Made by a program: the position numbers and the translations under genes
The notes under the pieces: model-generated
The model's database searches: none
Seen by the model: the letters and a program-made list of their open reading frames with translations, nothing else
Told to the model about the DNA's origin: nothing
Part shown: one piece after another, positions 27,803 to 37,221 of the stretch
Position numbering within the stretch: position 1 is the first letter of the stretch
How the letters are laid out: the number at the start of each line of letters is the position of its first letter
Origin: Mameliella sp. MMSF_3455
GTDB taxonomy: Bacteria; Pseudomonadota; Alphaproteobacteria; Rhodobacterales; Rhodobacteraceae
Direction: 5' to 3'
NCBI RefSeq assembly: GCF_030733205.1
Contig: NZ_JASHJL010000033.1
Span: 1-56,684, forward strand
Length of the DNA: 56,684 nt

Positions 27803-28508
27803 CCATCATCTCCCGGGCACAGTCGATCTCGGGGCGGCGTGCCTCCCATGCGGGCTGGATCGCCTTGGCCTGGTATTCGTTCCGGATCCATGCTTCGAAT
27901 CCGATCTCGCCAAGCTCCTGGCGCGCCTCGAAAACCCGCAGGATATAGTCCTGAACCCCTGTCTTGGTGAAATCCAGGTGCATGTAGCGGATGCCCAGCT
28001 GTTTCTTGGCCGCGGCGATGGGGGCGTTTTCGAAGATCAGCAGGTACATGGCCGCCACGAATCCGGCTCGGTCTGCCCCGGACTTGCAGTGGAACATCAT
28101 GGGCCGTTCCGCCGCGCGCAGGGCGTCGATCACACCGACGATCCGCTTGCGCGGTGCGGCTTCGCGGGCCCAGAGCTTGGCGTCGATCAGGGTCATGCCA
28201 AGCGCCTCGAGGCTTTCCTTTTCAAAGAGATAATGCGCGAACTTGTCCTCGCCACGCAGGTTGACGACGGTGCGGATGCCCATCGCGGCATAGCGTTCGA
28301 ACCGCCGGTGTGTCGGCTGGTTCGACCGGTAGACCCCCGGTGCGATCTGAAAGAAATTGGTCCAGAACACGCGCAGAAAGGCATGGTCGAACAGGTTGTA
28401 GTGCAGGGCGGCCCAACGCCGCGCCTCGGGCGTCGAGATATCCGTGCCAAACGATCGGCGCAGCCTGCGCTCCGCCTTGTCCAGCCTGTTCCAGAGTTTT
28501 ACCAGCAT
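27795..28508 (-). CDS. Dual-specificity/tyrosine phosphatase family protein
   Basis: 237 residues. The P-loop HCKSGADRAG gives the nucleophile C141 and the arginine R147 of the CX5R phosphatase motif. A conserved N-terminal stretch NFFQIAPGVYRSNQP and VVNLRG place it near bacterial dual-specificity phosphatases. No signal peptide. Because it precedes an MsbA-like exporter and overlaps it by eight bases, dephosphorylation of a lipid or envelope precursor is as likely as a protein substrate. Confidence 0.85.
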   Translation of the reverse strand: MLVKLWNRLDKAERRLRRSFGTDISTPEARRWAALHYNLFDHAFLRVFWTNFFQIAPGVYRSNQPTHRRFERYAAMGIRTVVNLRGEDKFAHYLFEKESLEALGMTLIDAKLWAREAAPRKRIVGVIDALRAAERPMMFHCKSGADRAGFVAAMYLLIFENAPIAAAKKQLGIRYMHLDFTKTGVQDYILRVFEARQELGEIGFEAWIRNEYQAKAIQPAWEARRPEIDCAREMMVG

Positions 28509-28636
28509 GCGCGATAGGATCCCCGACCTTCAGGCGCGCGGTTTACGCGGCATTCCGCGGCCTGTCCAGCAAGGGCAGATATTGACGGCAGGCCGCCGCC
28601 CGTTAACGTCGCGCCGCACAGTTACAGGAGTCGCCA

Positions 28637-29830
28637 ATGCCCTTGTCCAACGGCCGTCCCCACATGGCCCTGCCGGGGCCGTCGATGATGCCCGATCGCG
28701 TCTTGCAGGCGATGCACCGCCCGGCGCCCGACATCTATTCGCCGGACCTGCATCAGATGGTGGCGGGCATCGTTCCCGACCTGGCCCATGTGGCACAGAC
28801 GGACGGACAGGTGGCAATGTACATTTGCAATGGCCACGGCGCATGGGAGGCGGCCCTGTCCAACACCGTGGCCCCGGGCGAGGCGGTGCTGGTGCCCACC
28901 ACGGGTGCCTTCGGTCACGGCTGGGCCGAGATGGCACAGGGGGTCGGCGCCGAGGTCCAGGTCATCGACCACGGGCGCACCTCGCCCATCGACCCGGATC
29001 GTGTCCGTGCGGCCCTGCTGGCGGACGAGGGGCAACGCATCAAGGCTCTGCTGGCGGTGCATGTGGATACGTCCTCGTCCGTCAGGTCGGATATCGCCGC
29101 GCTGCGCGCCGTGCTGGACGAGACAGGGCACCTGGCACTCTTGATGGTCGATTGTATTGCCTCGCTGGGCTGCGACGAGTTTCGCATGGATGCCTGGGGG
29201 GCGGACGTGATGGTGACCGGCTCGCAAAAGGGGCTGATGGTGCCGCCGGGTCTGGGGTTTGTCTTTTTCAATGCCCGCGCGGCAGAGGTGCGACGCGCGA
29301 TGCCGCGCGTCTCGCGCTATTGGGACTGGGGGCCGCGCGCGGATCCGGCGATGTTCTACCAGTATTTCGGCGGCACCGCGCCCACGCATCACCTCTACGG
29401 CCTGCGCGCCGCGCTGGACATGATCCGCGAGGAAGGGATCGAGGCAGTCTGGGCGCGTCACGCCCGGCTGGCGCAAGCAATTTGGGCGGCTGGAGAGGTC
29501 TGGGCCGAGGGCGGGCCGTTCCGGTTGAACGTGCCGGATCGCGCGCATCGCTCGCACGCGGTGACGGCAGCGCAACTGGGCGCGCCCCTGGGCGACCGTT
29601 TGCGGGAGTGGTGCCGCGAAGAGGCGGGGCTGGTGCTGGGCGTGGGCCTGCGGGTGGGCGACCCGGACGATCCCAGCGGCTCGGGCTATTTCCGTTTCGG
29701 CCACATGGGGCATGTGAACGCGCATGGCATCCTTGGCCTGATCGGCACGGTCGAGGCCGGGCTGACGGCGCTGGACATCCCGCACGGCGCCGGGGCGCTG
29801 GAGGCGGCGGTCAAGGTCGTGACGGCGTAG
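28637..29830 (+). CDS. Class V aminotransferase (alanine/serine-glyoxylate type)
   Basis: PLP enzyme of 397 residues. The catalytic lysine lies in TGSQKGLMVPPG, the aspartate that holds the PLP nitrogen in MVDCIASLG, and the N-terminus PGPSMMPDRVLQAM matches serine- or alanine-glyoxylate aminotransferases. Expected reaction: glyoxylate plus serine or alanine to glycine plus keto acid. In roseobacters such enzymes serve the serine cycle or photorespiration-like salvage. A weak CAGGAG site precedes the ATG. The gene stands alone between a phosphatase unit and lolCD. Confidence 0.85.
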   Translation: MPLSNGRPHMALPGPSMMPDRVLQAMHRPAPDIYSPDLHQMVAGIVPDLAHVAQTDGQVAMYICNGHGAWEAALSNTVAPGEAVLVPTTGAFGHGWAEMAQGVGAEVQVIDHGRTSPIDPDRVRAALLADEGQRIKALLAVHVDTSSSVRSDIAALRAVLDETGHLALLMVDCIASLGCDEFRMDAWGADVMVTGSQKGLMVPPGLGFVFFNARAAEVRRAMPRVSRYWDWGPRADPAMFYQYFGGTAPTHHLYGLRAALDMIREEGIEAVWARHARLAQAIWAAGEVWAEGGPFRLNVPDRAHRSHAVTAAQLGAPLGDRLREWCREEAGLVLGVGLRVGDPDDPSGSGYFRFGHMGHVNAHGILGLIGTVEAGLTALDIPHGAGALEAAVKVVTA

Positions 29831-29907
29831 ACGCCAGGTCTGTCTTCGGGCCAGGCCCGGACAGGAGCGACGGGCAAGCCCGACGTGCAGGCGCGAGGGG
29901 CAGGCGA

Positions 29908-30591
29908 TCACCCCGCCTGCAACCCACCGGCGTCCAGCCGCAACTGTCGGTCCATCCTGGCCGCCAGGTCCAAATTGTGGGTGGCGATCAGGCAGGACAG
30001 CCCGGTGTCCCGCACCAGCGTCATCAGCGCGCCGAACACCCGGTCCGAGGTCGAAGGATCGAGGTTGCCCGTGGGTTCGTCCGCCAGCAACAGGCGCGGC
30101 GCATTGGCCATTGCCCGACAAAAGGCCACCCGCTGCTGTTCGCCGCCCGACAGGGCAGCGGGGCGATGCGCAGCGCGCTCCTTAATGCCGACGCTGTCCA
30201 GGAGGGCCAGCGCCCGGCTTTCGGCGGCACCGCGTGCAACGCCGTTGGCCAGTTGCGGCAGTACGATGTTTTCCAGCGCGGTGAACTCGGGCAGCAGGTG
30301 ATGGAACTGGTAGACGAAGCCGACATCCGCGCGGCGCACCGCCGTGCGGCGCCGGTCGCTGCGGTTCTGCATCTCTTCGCCCCCGATCTCGACCGTGCCG
30401 GAATCCGGCGTGTCCAGCAGGCCGGCGATGTGCAACAGCGTCGACTTGCCCGCACCCGAGGGGGCGACCAATGCGACGACCTCGCCACGGGCGACCTGCA
30501 GGTCGACCCCGCGCAGGACCTGCACCTCGTTCGGCAGACCCTTGTTATAGCTCTTTTCGATGCCCGTCAGGCGCAGGACCGTGTCACTCAT
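29908..30591 (-). CDS. lolD: Lipoprotein-releasing ABC transporter ATPase
   Basis: 227 residues. Walker [10 protein letters not shown] (43-51), signature LSGGEQ (148-153) and Walker B LLLADEP (167-173). The LolD/MacB branch is shown by the loop [17 protein letters not shown]. It powers release of outer-membrane lipoproteins from the inner membrane. Its start overlaps the upstream permease gene by eight bases, so the order is permease-ATPase. Only one permease gene is present, as in bacteria with an LolF-type or homodimeric permease. Confidence 0.92.
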   Translation of the reverse strand: MSDTVLRLTGIEKSYNKGLPNEVQVLRGVDLQVARGEVVALVAPSGAGKSTLLHIAGLLDTPDSGTVEIGGEEMQNRSDRRRTAVRRADVGFVYQFHHLLPEFTALENIVLPQLANGVARGAAESRALALLDSVGIKERAAHRPAALSGGEQQRVAFCRAMANAPRLLLADEPTGNLDPSTSDRVFGALMTLVRDTGLSCLIATHNLDLAARMDRQLRLDAGGLQAG

Positions 30592-31870
30592 AGCGCAGCG
30601 CCTCCACCGGGTTCATCCGGGCCGCGCGTCGGGCCGGAAAGATCGTGACGATGAAACTCAGGCCCAGCGACAGGCCCACTGCCGACAGCACGTCTTTCAG
30701 GTGCAGTTCTGCGGGCAGCGCGTATATGCCCCGGATCGAGGGATCCCAGACCCCGCCGCCCGAGAGGTAGTTCACGGCGGCAAAGATCGGGTCGATGTAG
30801 ATCGCGAAGAGACACCCCAGAAGCACTCCGAGCGCCGTTCCGATCAGCCCGGTGAAGGACCCGCAGATAAAGAATACCCGCATGACCGATCCCTCGGTCA
30901 GCCCCATCGTCCGCAGGATGCCGATGTCGCGGCCCTTGTTCTTGACCAGCATGATCAGCCCGGACACGATGTTCATCGTCGCGATCAGCACCAGCACCGA
31001 CAGGATCACGAACATCACGTTGTCCTCGATGTCCAGCGCCCGCAGGAACCCGCCCGAGGCGTCCTGCCATGTCCAGACCAGCGCACCGCTGCCGGCGGCC
31101 TGACCGATGGCGCGGGTGTATTGTTCGACCTGTTCGGGGTCCTCGACGGTGATTTCCAGTTCATCCGCCACGCCTTCGCGATTGAAGTAAAGCTGCGCCT
31201 CCTCGAAGGGCATGTAGACCCGCGTCCGGTCGATGTCATAGCGCCCGGCGGTGAAGATATAGGTGACCTGGTAGCTCTTGACCCTTGGGCTGACCCCGAA
31301 CGGCGTCTTGACCCCGTTGGGAGAGATCAGGTCTATCGTGTCGCCCAGCCCCACGCCCAGCATCTGCGCCACGCCCGACCCGATGGCGATCCCCATGTCG
31401 AAATCCACGATATTGCCCACGCCGGTTTCCATATCGGCGATGCGCGGGATCTCGGCGAGGTCGGTCTCGGCGATGCCGAAGACCTCGACACCCGCGTTGC
31501 GGCCCTTGCCGGTAGCCATGACCTGGCCCTTGACCAGCGGGGCCACGCGGGTGACGCCCGGGACCTCGCGCACGCGTTCGGCCATTGCCTTGTACTCCGG
31601 CAGGGTGCGCGTCGGTTGCCCGTCCTCGCCGGTGCGCTGGATGTGGTAGACCGTGACATGGGCGTTGGCGCCGACGATGGTGTCCACGAACTCTGCCCGG
31701 AACCCGGACCGCACCGCCAGCGTCGCGATCAGTGCAAAGACCGCCAGCGTGATGCCGATCAGGGAAATCCAGGTCATGACGGAAACACCGCCTTCGGCGC
31801 GTTTGGCGCGCAGATAGCGCCAGGCGATCATCCATTCGAAAGGGGCGAAGGGCGGCGGCTGGCGCGTCAT
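30584..31870 (-). CDS. lolC: Lipoprotein-releasing ABC transporter permease
   Basis: 428 residues with the LolC/E layout: one membrane segment near residues 30-52 ([20 protein letters not shown]), a periplasmic domain of about 200 residues, and three C-terminal segments, the first in [21 protein letters not shown]. The hallmark N-terminus [14 protein letters not shown] fixes the ATG at 31870; a longer frame upstream has unlike sequence. With LolD it extracts lipoproteins for LolA. The single permease gene suggests a homodimer or a merged LolC/E type. Confidence 0.9.
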   Translation of the reverse strand: MTRQPPPFAPFEWMIAWRYLRAKRAEGGVSVMTWISLIGITLAVFALIATLAVRSGFRAEFVDTIVGANAHVTVYHIQRTGEDGQPTRTLPEYKAMAERVREVPGVTRVAPLVKGQVMATGKGRNAGVEVFGIAETDLAEIPRIADMETGVGNIVDFDMGIAIGSGVAQMLGVGLGDTIDLISPNGVKTPFGVSPRVKSYQVTYIFTAGRYDIDRTRVYMPFEEAQLYFNREGVADELEITVEDPEQVEQYTRAIGQAAGSGALVWTWQDASGGFLRALDIEDNVMFVILSVLVLIATMNIVSGLIMLVKNKGRDIGILRTMGLTEGSVMRVFFICGSFTGLIGTALGVLLGCLFAIYIDPIFAAVNYLSGGGVWDPSIRGIYALPAELHLKDVLSAVGLSLGLSFIVTIFPARRAARMNPVEALRYE

Positions 31871-32066
31871 CGGCGATCTTTCTTGTCCTGCTCGCGCCGG
31901 AAACTGGCCTTTTGCCCCGCCGGGGTCAAGCTTTGGTGGCACGGTTCACGCGGCGCTCCGCCGGTTGTGCCTGGTGCTGCCCGTTCCCGGCGTTGGCGAA
32001 ACCGCCCGTGTCGCGCGGGGCAAATTCATACGTTGACGCGAGCGACGCGCGTTTCATAAATGCGGC

Positions 32067-33185
32067 ATGACCGGACCTCGTTACCCAGACCTGATCGCCG
32101 CCCTGCCCGAAACCGTGCCCTTTGTCGGGCCCGAGGTGCAGGAGCGCGCCCGCGGAGCCCAGTTCAAGGCCCGCCTTGGCGCCAATGAAAGCGTTTTCGG
32201 CCCGTCCCCCTTCGCCATTGCCGCGATCCAGGACGAGGCGGCGGAGGTCTGGAAATATGCCGATCCCTCGCATCTGGATCTCAAGGGCGCGCTGGCCGCG
32301 CACCTGGACTGCACCCCGGAAAATGTCCTGATCGGCGAGGGGATCGACGGGCTGCTTGGCTATCTCGTCCGGCTGCTGGTGGCGCCGGGTGACGCGGTTG
32401 TCACGTCAGACGGGGCCTATCCGACCTTCAATTATCATGTGAATGGTTACGGCGGCGTGCTGCACAAGATCCCCTATGCCGGCGATCACGAGAATCTGGG
32501 CGGACTGATCGAGAAGGCGGCAGAGGTCGACGCCAAGCTGATCTACCTTGCCAACCCGGACAATCCGATGGGCAGCTGGCATTCGGGCGCTTCGATAGAG
32601 GCGGCTCTGGAGTCGCTTCCCGAGGGCTGCGTCCTGGCCCTCGACGAGGCCTATATTGAATTTGCGCCCGAGGGCACCGCGCCCCGGATCGATCCCGAGG
32701 ACGACCGCGTCGTGCGCCTGCGTACCTTTTCCAAGGCCTATGGCATGGCAGGGGCGCGCATTGGCTATGCGATCTCGGCCGCACCGGTGATCCGTGCCTT
32801 TGACAAGATCCGCAACCATTTCGGCATGAACCGGATGGCGTTGGCCGGGGCACTGGCGGCCCTGCAGGACACCCAGTGGCTCGACGAGGTCCTGCGCCTG
32901 ACCGCGGAGGCGCGGGACGAGATCACCCGCATCGCCGAGGCGAACGGGCTGACCACGCTGCCGTCGGCCACGAACTTCGTCGCGGTGGATTGCGGGCGTG
33001 ACGGCGACTTTGCCCGCGCGGTTCTGGCCGGACTGATCGACCGCGGGGTCTTTGTTCGCATGCCCTTTGTCGCGCCGCAGGACCGCTGTATCCGCATCAG
33101 CGCAGGGCGGGCCGAGGACCTGGCGGTTCTGGCAGAGGCCTTGCCGGCCGCACTGGCCGCTGCCCGGGAATCCGTATCCGCATAG
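32067..33185 (+). CDS. PLP aminotransferase, histidinol-phosphate type
   Basis: Class I/II aminotransferase of 372 residues. The catalytic lysine is in TFSKAYGMAGARIGY, the aspartate motif in LALDEAYIEF, and the substrate-binding arginine lies near the end in CIRISAG. It resembles HisC and related aromatic or phosphono aminotransferases. No histidine genes are nearby, so the true substrate is open. It is divergent from lolC across about 195 bases. Confidence 0.85.
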   Translation: MTGPRYPDLIAALPETVPFVGPEVQERARGAQFKARLGANESVFGPSPFAIAAIQDEAAEVWKYADPSHLDLKGALAAHLDCTPENVLIGEGIDGLLGYLVRLLVAPGDAVVTSDGAYPTFNYHVNGYGGVLHKIPYAGDHENLGGLIEKAAEVDAKLIYLANPDNPMGSWHSGASIEAALESLPEGCVLALDEAYIEFAPEGTAPRIDPEDDRVVRLRTFSKAYGMAGARIGYAISAAPVIRAFDKIRNHFGMNRMALAGALAALQDTQWLDEVLRLTAEARDEITRIAEANGLTTLPSATNFVAVDCGRDGDFARAVLAGLIDRGVFVRMPFVAPQDRCIRISAGRAEDLAVLAEALPAALAAARESVSA

Positions 33186-33299
33186 GCGAAACGGCGCGCA
33201 TTAACCGGAAATTCAGCTGATCGCGGAATCCTGACCTGACTTGCAGGCCGGATACGCTAGACTGTCACCTGCATGCAGCCGCAAGCAGGAGGCACCGCG

Positions 33300-33506
33300 A
33301 TGGAGAACCGTCATCCGCAACCGGTCGAGGATTACACGGCCGCCAACATGGTCCTGATCTTCGTCAACCTGCTCTGGGTTTTTGTACTGATGTGGTCGTG
33401 GTGGGGCCTCGGGCCGGTCCTGATCGTTGCAGTCCTGCTCAACCACCTGATCACCCGGCTCGACTTGGCGCTGCGCCGCCATGAACAACGTTTCGAACGG
33501 TTCTGA
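33300..33506 (+). CDS. Small inner-membrane protein, 68 aa
   Basis: Two hydrophobic segments, MVLIFVNLLWVFVLMWSWW and LGPVLIVAVLLNHLI, with a basic C-terminus (RRHEQRFERF) that should face the cytoplasm. AGGAGG at 33287-33292 lies seven bases before the ATG, which decides the start. No family known to me. It stands between an aminotransferase and an Ldh2-type dehydrogenase on the same strand, with small gaps on both sides. Confidence 0.75.
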   Translation: MENRHPQPVEDYTAANMVLIFVNLLWVFVLMWSWWGLGPVLIVAVLLNHLITRLDLALRRHEQRFERF

Positions 33507-33568
33507 CCCCTCTCTTTTCGTTTCGGCCAACGCGGATTAGGGTCCTGCCAAACATGCAGGAGCCTTGA

Positions 33569-34546
33569 ATGCCCGAAATCGCCGTTGCAGAAATCCAGCG
33601 CCTTTCAGAAACCGCCCTGGCCACGCATGGTGCGGGCCCGGCCATTGCCGCGGAAATGGCCCGGGCCATCGCCTGGGCCGAGGCGCGCGGGAACCGGATC
33701 TGTGGCCTCTACTACCTTGAAAGCTATTGCCAGCAGCTGAACTCGGGGCGGGTCGATGGCCGCGCGGTGCCGGGCATCAGCCGGCCGCGGGCCTCGGAAA
33801 TCCGTGTCGATGCCGCGCATGGCTTTGCCCAGCCCGCCTTTGCCGCGGCCCTGCCGCTGGCGCTGGAGGCCGCGCATGAGACGGGGGTGGTCAGCCTCGC
33901 ACTGCATCATGCCCATACCTGTACCGCGCTGGGCTATTTCACCGAACAGATCGCACGGGGTGGCGCGCTTGGGCTGGGGCTGACAAATGCCTCTCCCATC
34001 GTGGCCGCGCCGGGTGGCAAGACCCGGGTGATCGGCACCAATCCGATTGCCTTTGCGGTGCCCGACGGCAAGGGCGGCGTGGCGATGATGTTCGACCAGA
34101 GCACGACCACCGTGGCGCTGGGCCATATCACGATGGCCAAGGCGGCGGGCCGTCCCATCCCCGAGGGCTGGGCCGTCGACGCCGAGGGCCGGCCGACGAC
34201 AGACCCCGAGGCGGCGCTGACCGGGTCGCTGACCAGTGCCGGGGGCTACAAGGGCTGGGGGTTTGGCCTGATGGCCGAGATCCTCGCCGCCTGCCTGGGC
34301 GGCGGGGTGCTGAGCTCGGGGGTTGCCCCGCTCAAGGCGCCCCAAGGCGCGCCACATGATCTTGGCCAGTACTTTCTGCTGATCGACCCGGGGCAGGGGG
34401 CGTTCTACGACCGGCTGGCAGAGCTGGGCCGGGTGGTCACGCAGGACGAGGGTGCGAGGATGCCCGGCGCGGGCCGGGCCGTGCAGGAGGCCGTGGACGT
34501 CCCCGATGCCCTCTGGCACCAGCTGCGGTCGCTCGCCGGGGCCTGA
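33569..34546 (+). CDS. Malate/L-lactate dehydrogenase (Ldh2 family)
   Basis: NAD(P)-dependent 2-hydroxyacid or imine oxidoreductase, 325 residues, with the unusual Ldh2 fold. Motifs: a histidine in LALHHAHTCTALGYF and the nucleotide-contact IGTNPIAFAVP and GGYKGWG. Members act on malate, lactate, ureidoglycolate, 2,3-diketogulonate or cyclic imines. The gene has no metabolic partner beside it, so its substrate is unknown. Convergent with the next gene at ten bases. Confidence 0.87.
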   Translation: MPEIAVAEIQRLSETALATHGAGPAIAAEMARAIAWAEARGNRICGLYYLESYCQQLNSGRVDGRAVPGISRPRASEIRVDAAHGFAQPAFAAALPLALEAAHETGVVSLALHHAHTCTALGYFTEQIARGGALGLGLTNASPIVAAPGGKTRVIGTNPIAFAVPDGKGGVAMMFDQSTTTVALGHITMAKAAGRPIPEGWAVDAEGRPTTDPEAALTGSLTSAGGYKGWGFGLMAEILAACLGGGVLSSGVAPLKAPQGAPHDLGQYFLLIDPGQGAFYDRLAELGRVVTQDEGARMPGAGRAVQEAVDVPDALWHQLRSLAGA

Positions 34547-34555
34547 GATACGCGG

Positions 34556-34990
34556 TCAGGCGCGCTGGGTGATCCAGACACCCAGCGCCATGACCGCGAT
34601 TCCCGTCGCCCGTGTCAGGGTCAGCGGAGAGACCCGCGCGCCGAACAGACCGAAGTGATCGATCGCCGCCGCGCTGATGAGCTGCCCGATCAGCACGAAG
34701 AAGACCGCGTTGCCGACCCCGAAATGCGGCGCGATATAGGTGACGGACAAAACGTAGAAGGCCACGAGGCAACCGCCCAAAAGCAGGTGCCTGGGCGCCG
34801 AGGCCAGACCGCCAAAGCCCTTGGCGCCCATCAGGGCCCAGACCGCCCCTGTCGAGATCAGTGCCACGCAGAACAGCACCAGGGCGGCCGCCGCCGGAGA
34901 GCCGAGCCGCTGCCCGAGCGCCGCGTTGAGCGCGGCCAGCGTCGGAATGCCGATTCCCGCCAGCAACATGACTACCGCGTATTGTGTCAT
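34556..34990 (-). CDS. Small multidrug/metabolite transporter, YdcZ (DUF606) type
   Basis: 144 residues with about five hydrophobic segments and the YdcZ motif LIGQLISAAAIDHFGLFG. These proteins belong to the drug/metabolite transporter superfamily and act in the inner membrane as dimers. AAGGGA seven bases before the ATG at 34990 decides the start; a second ATG at 35005 overlaps the thioesterase stop as ATGA, so translational coupling is likely. Direction and substrate are not known. Confidence 0.85.
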   Translation of the reverse strand: MTQYAVVMLLAGIGIPTLAALNAALGQRLGSPAAAALVLFCVALISTGAVWALMGAKGFGGLASAPRHLLLGGCLVAFYVLSVTYIAPHFGVGNAVFFVLIGQLISAAAIDHFGLFGARVSPLTLTRATGIAVMALGVWITQRA

Positions 34991-35001
34991 CCCGGATCCC
35001 T

Positions 35002-35412
35002 TCATGACGGCAGGTAGAAGGTGGCGCTGGCGGCGGCCACCGTGGCGGCGTCCGGCAATCGGATCAGCAGCGCCTCGGCAAAGATCACCGCCCGCCCGGC
35101 CTTGATCACCCGCGCGGTGCAGCGCACGGCATCGCCGCGGGCCGCGCTGAGGAAACGCGTCTCGAGGTTGGTGGTGGCCACCGGCTCGAACCGGCCCAGC
35201 CGTCCGGCGCAGGCGAAGACCATCGCCGTATCCGCCAGCGTCGCCAGCGCCTGGCCGCAGACGATGCCGCCCATGCGCGCGATCTCGGGGCGCAGGGGGA
35301 TTTCCAGCACCGCCTGATCGGGGCCGATCTCGGTGATCTCGGGCTGCAGGGCCTGGACCCAGGGCGCGAAATTCTCTTTCAACAGATGCTGCGCGGTGGC
35401 AGGATCGAGCAT
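35002..35412 (-). CDS. PaaI-family acyl-CoA thioesterase
   Basis: 136-residue hot-dog-fold protein. The segment MGGIVCGQALATLADTAMVFA corresponds to the helix and active-site region of PaaI/YdiI thioesterases, with Gly-Gly and Asp (LADTA) in place. It should hydrolyse an acyl-CoA or aryl-CoA ester. The start at 35412 is set by the conserved N-terminal region; upstream codons are unlike. It overlaps the transporter start. Confidence 0.85.
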   Translation of the reverse strand: MLDPATAQHLLKENFAPWVQALQPEITEIGPDQAVLEIPLRPEIARMGGIVCGQALATLADTAMVFACAGRLGRFEPVATTNLETRFLSAARGDAVRCTARVIKAGRAVIFAEALLIRLPDAATVAAASATFYLPS

Positions 35413-35539
35413 GTGGACCTCCCGTCGTTCCGGCGCGACTATGACCGGAGGCGCGGGCACTGTCACGCGCCCTTGCGGCGGGTGCGATCCGCCGGGCGGA
35501 CGATCGGTTCGGGAACCGGACAGCAAGATGGAGCGGGAC

Positions 35540-35998
35540 ATGCACTTGAGGATACTGGCCGGAGCTGCACTGATGACGCTGTCCGGGTGCGCGGTTTTCT
35601 GGCCGGGGCAGGGCGAAACCAGCCGGAGCTGGTTCAGCCCGTCACAGGACAGGGTTCACCTGGCTGACGCCGGAGCGCGGATCTACGCGGCCAATTGCGC
35701 GGGCTGCCACGGCGCCAGGGGGCGCGGCGATGGCAGGCTTGGCGCCGACCTGCCCGTGGCCCCTCCGGACCTGACCGGATTGACGCTGGCCAACGGCGGC
35801 GTCTTTCCCGCCGAAATGGTCATGGAGACCATTCACGGCTACCCGGGCAAGTTCCATCGCGGGTCGATGCCCGAGTTCGGGGCCGAGCTGAGCGGTCCCC
35901 TGGTCGAGTGGCGCGCGCCTTCGGGCGAGGTGATCATGACGCCGAAGGGGCTTTTGGACGTGGTGGCCCATGTCGAGGGGCTGCAAGACGGCGGCTGA
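35540..35998 (+). CDS. Lipoprotein cytochrome c, class I
   Basis: 152 residues. The signal peptide ends in a lipobox LSGC (C17), so it is anchored to a membrane on the periplasmic side. The haem site is CAGCH (53-57), and the sixth ligand is probably the Met in GSMPEFG. It carries electrons in the periplasm. A second, similar cytochrome begins 50 bases downstream, and the pair probably arose by duplication. An in-frame ATG at 35528 is less likely because GGAG sits just before 35540. Partner enzyme unknown. Confidence 0.88.
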   Translation: MHLRILAGAALMTLSGCAVFWPGQGETSRSWFSPSQDRVHLADAGARIYAANCAGCHGARGRGDGRLGADLPVAPPDLTGLTLANGGVFPAEMVMETIHGYPGKFHRGSMPEFGAELSGPLVEWRAPSGEVIMTPKGLLDVVAHVEGLQDGG

Positions 35999-36048
35999 AC
36001 GGGCTTGCCGAGGCGGTGGCGCTTTGGCAGGAAGCGGGGACAGCAGGC

Positions 36049-36477
36049 ATGAAAGGGGCAGGAATGGTCAGAATGACTCTCGGGCTGGTGGCGGCACTGG
36101 CGCTGGCGGGCTGTGTCGAGGATACCGCGATGCCGGGTCCTTCGGACGGGCGGTCGCTCTTCATGGCGAATTGCGCGGTCTGTCACGGCGCGGATGGCAA
36201 GGGCGATGGACAGATGGCGCGCGCGATGAGTGTCGCCCCGAAGAACCTGACGCTGATCAAGGTGCGCCACGGCAACGATTTCCCGCGGGCCAAGGTGATG
36301 TCGATCATCGACGGCTATGCGCGGTCGGACCGTTCTGCGTCCTGGATGCCGGAGTTCGGTGCGCTGCTGGAAGGCGACCTGGTGCCCTATGACAGCGGCG
36401 ACGGCAAGCCGACCCCGACGCCGCGCAAGCTGGTGGCGCTGGCGGAATACCTGGAATCGATCCAGGTGGAACGCTGA
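36049..36477 (+). CDS. Lipoprotein cytochrome c, class I (second copy)
   Basis: 142 residues. Lipobox LAGC, haem motif CAVCHGADGKGDG, probable Met ligand in SWMPEFG, the same MPEFG context as in the gene before it. Periplasmic electron carrier. Start may be 36049 or the ATG at 36064, which has AAGGGG in front. Together with its neighbour it could accept electrons from a periplasmic dehydrogenase such as the GMC enzyme of this window, which lacks a cytochrome subunit, but it lies 21 kb away and the link is a guess. Confidence 0.87.
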   Translation: MKGAGMVRMTLGLVAALALAGCVEDTAMPGPSDGRSLFMANCAVCHGADGKGDGQMARAMSVAPKNLTLIKVRHGNDFPRAKVMSIIDGYARSDRSASWMPEFGALLEGDLVPYDSGDGKPTPTPRKLVALAEYLESIQVER

Positions 36478-36497
36478 GGGCCGTCAGGGCGGGACTG

Positions 36498-36556
36498 TTT
36501 GCGGCTTTGCCGCAAAGACGCCCGCCCACCGACCCTTGGGACAGGCTGCGCCTGTC
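36498..36556. terminator. Stem-loops between convergent cytochrome and TetR genes
   Basis: TTTGCGGC/GCCGCAAA with loop TTT (36498-36516) and GACAGGC/GCCTGTC with loop TGC (36540-36556). Both stems are perfect and lie between two converging genes; the second touches the TetR stop codon. They can act on both strands. Confidence 0.55.
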
Positions 36557-37142
36557 AGGCCGAGACGGACTTGCGCACCATGTCCCAGTAGAGGTTCTGG
36601 ACCTCGGGAATGCTCAGGCGGCCGTCCGGGCGATACCAGGTCGTGACGCCCGTCAGCATGGCGATCACGGCCAGGGTCGCAAGCTTGGTATCGGGGACAT
36701 CGAAACTGCCCGAGGCGACGCCGTCGCTCAGGATCCGCTCAAGCGCGTTTTCGTAGTCGCGGCGCAGGCCCTCGATCACCGCGAAGTTCTCGGGCGTGAG
36801 GTTGCGCAGTTCCATGTAGGCGATGAAGACCAGTTCCGGGCGTTCCAGGTGGAAGGCGATGTGAAACCGGACGAAGGCTTCGAGCCGGGCCAGCGGCGAG
36901 TCGTGCGACGGCAGGTGGGCGAGATCGCCCAGCAGGTCGTCCATGTGTTCCTTCATCAGCGAGAACAGCAGCGCCTGCTTGTCGGGCGTGTAATTGTAGA
37001 GCGCGCCAGCCTGCAGGCCCACCGTCGAGGCGATCTGGCGCATCGAGACGGCGGCAAATCCATGTTCGGCAAAGAGCCGCAGCGCCGCGTCGCGGATGCG
37101 TGGGCCGGTGATCCCGGCGTGGCTTCCCTGGGTGCGTGCCAT
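36555..37142 (-). CDS. TetR/AcrR-family transcriptional regulator
   Basis: 195 residues. The N-terminal helix-turn-helix reads IRDAALRLFAEHGFAAVSMRQIASTVG, followed by LQAGALYNYTPDKQALL; the rest is a helical ligand domain. It is usually a repressor released by a small molecule. The acyl-CoA-related FadR/PaaR type is suggested by the overall pattern, but no adjacent fatty-acid gene supports it. The ATG at 37142 is chosen because the family N-terminus MARTQG begins there. Divergent from the small lipoprotein gene. Confidence 0.87.
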   Translation of the reverse strand: MARTQGSHAGITGPRIRDAALRLFAEHGFAAVSMRQIASTVGLQAGALYNYTPDKQALLFSLMKEHMDDLLGDLAHLPSHDSPLARLEAFVRFHIAFHLERPELVFIAYMELRNLTPENFAVIEGLRRDYENALERILSDGVASGSFDVPDTKLATLAVIAMLTGVTTWYRPDGRLSIPEVQNLYWDMVRKSVSA

Positions 37143-37221
37143 GCTGCCATCAATATCTGAACAGACGTTCAGATCAACCCGCATGCTTGCCAGCCCGCGC
37201 GGGCTGGGGCATGACTGACAC

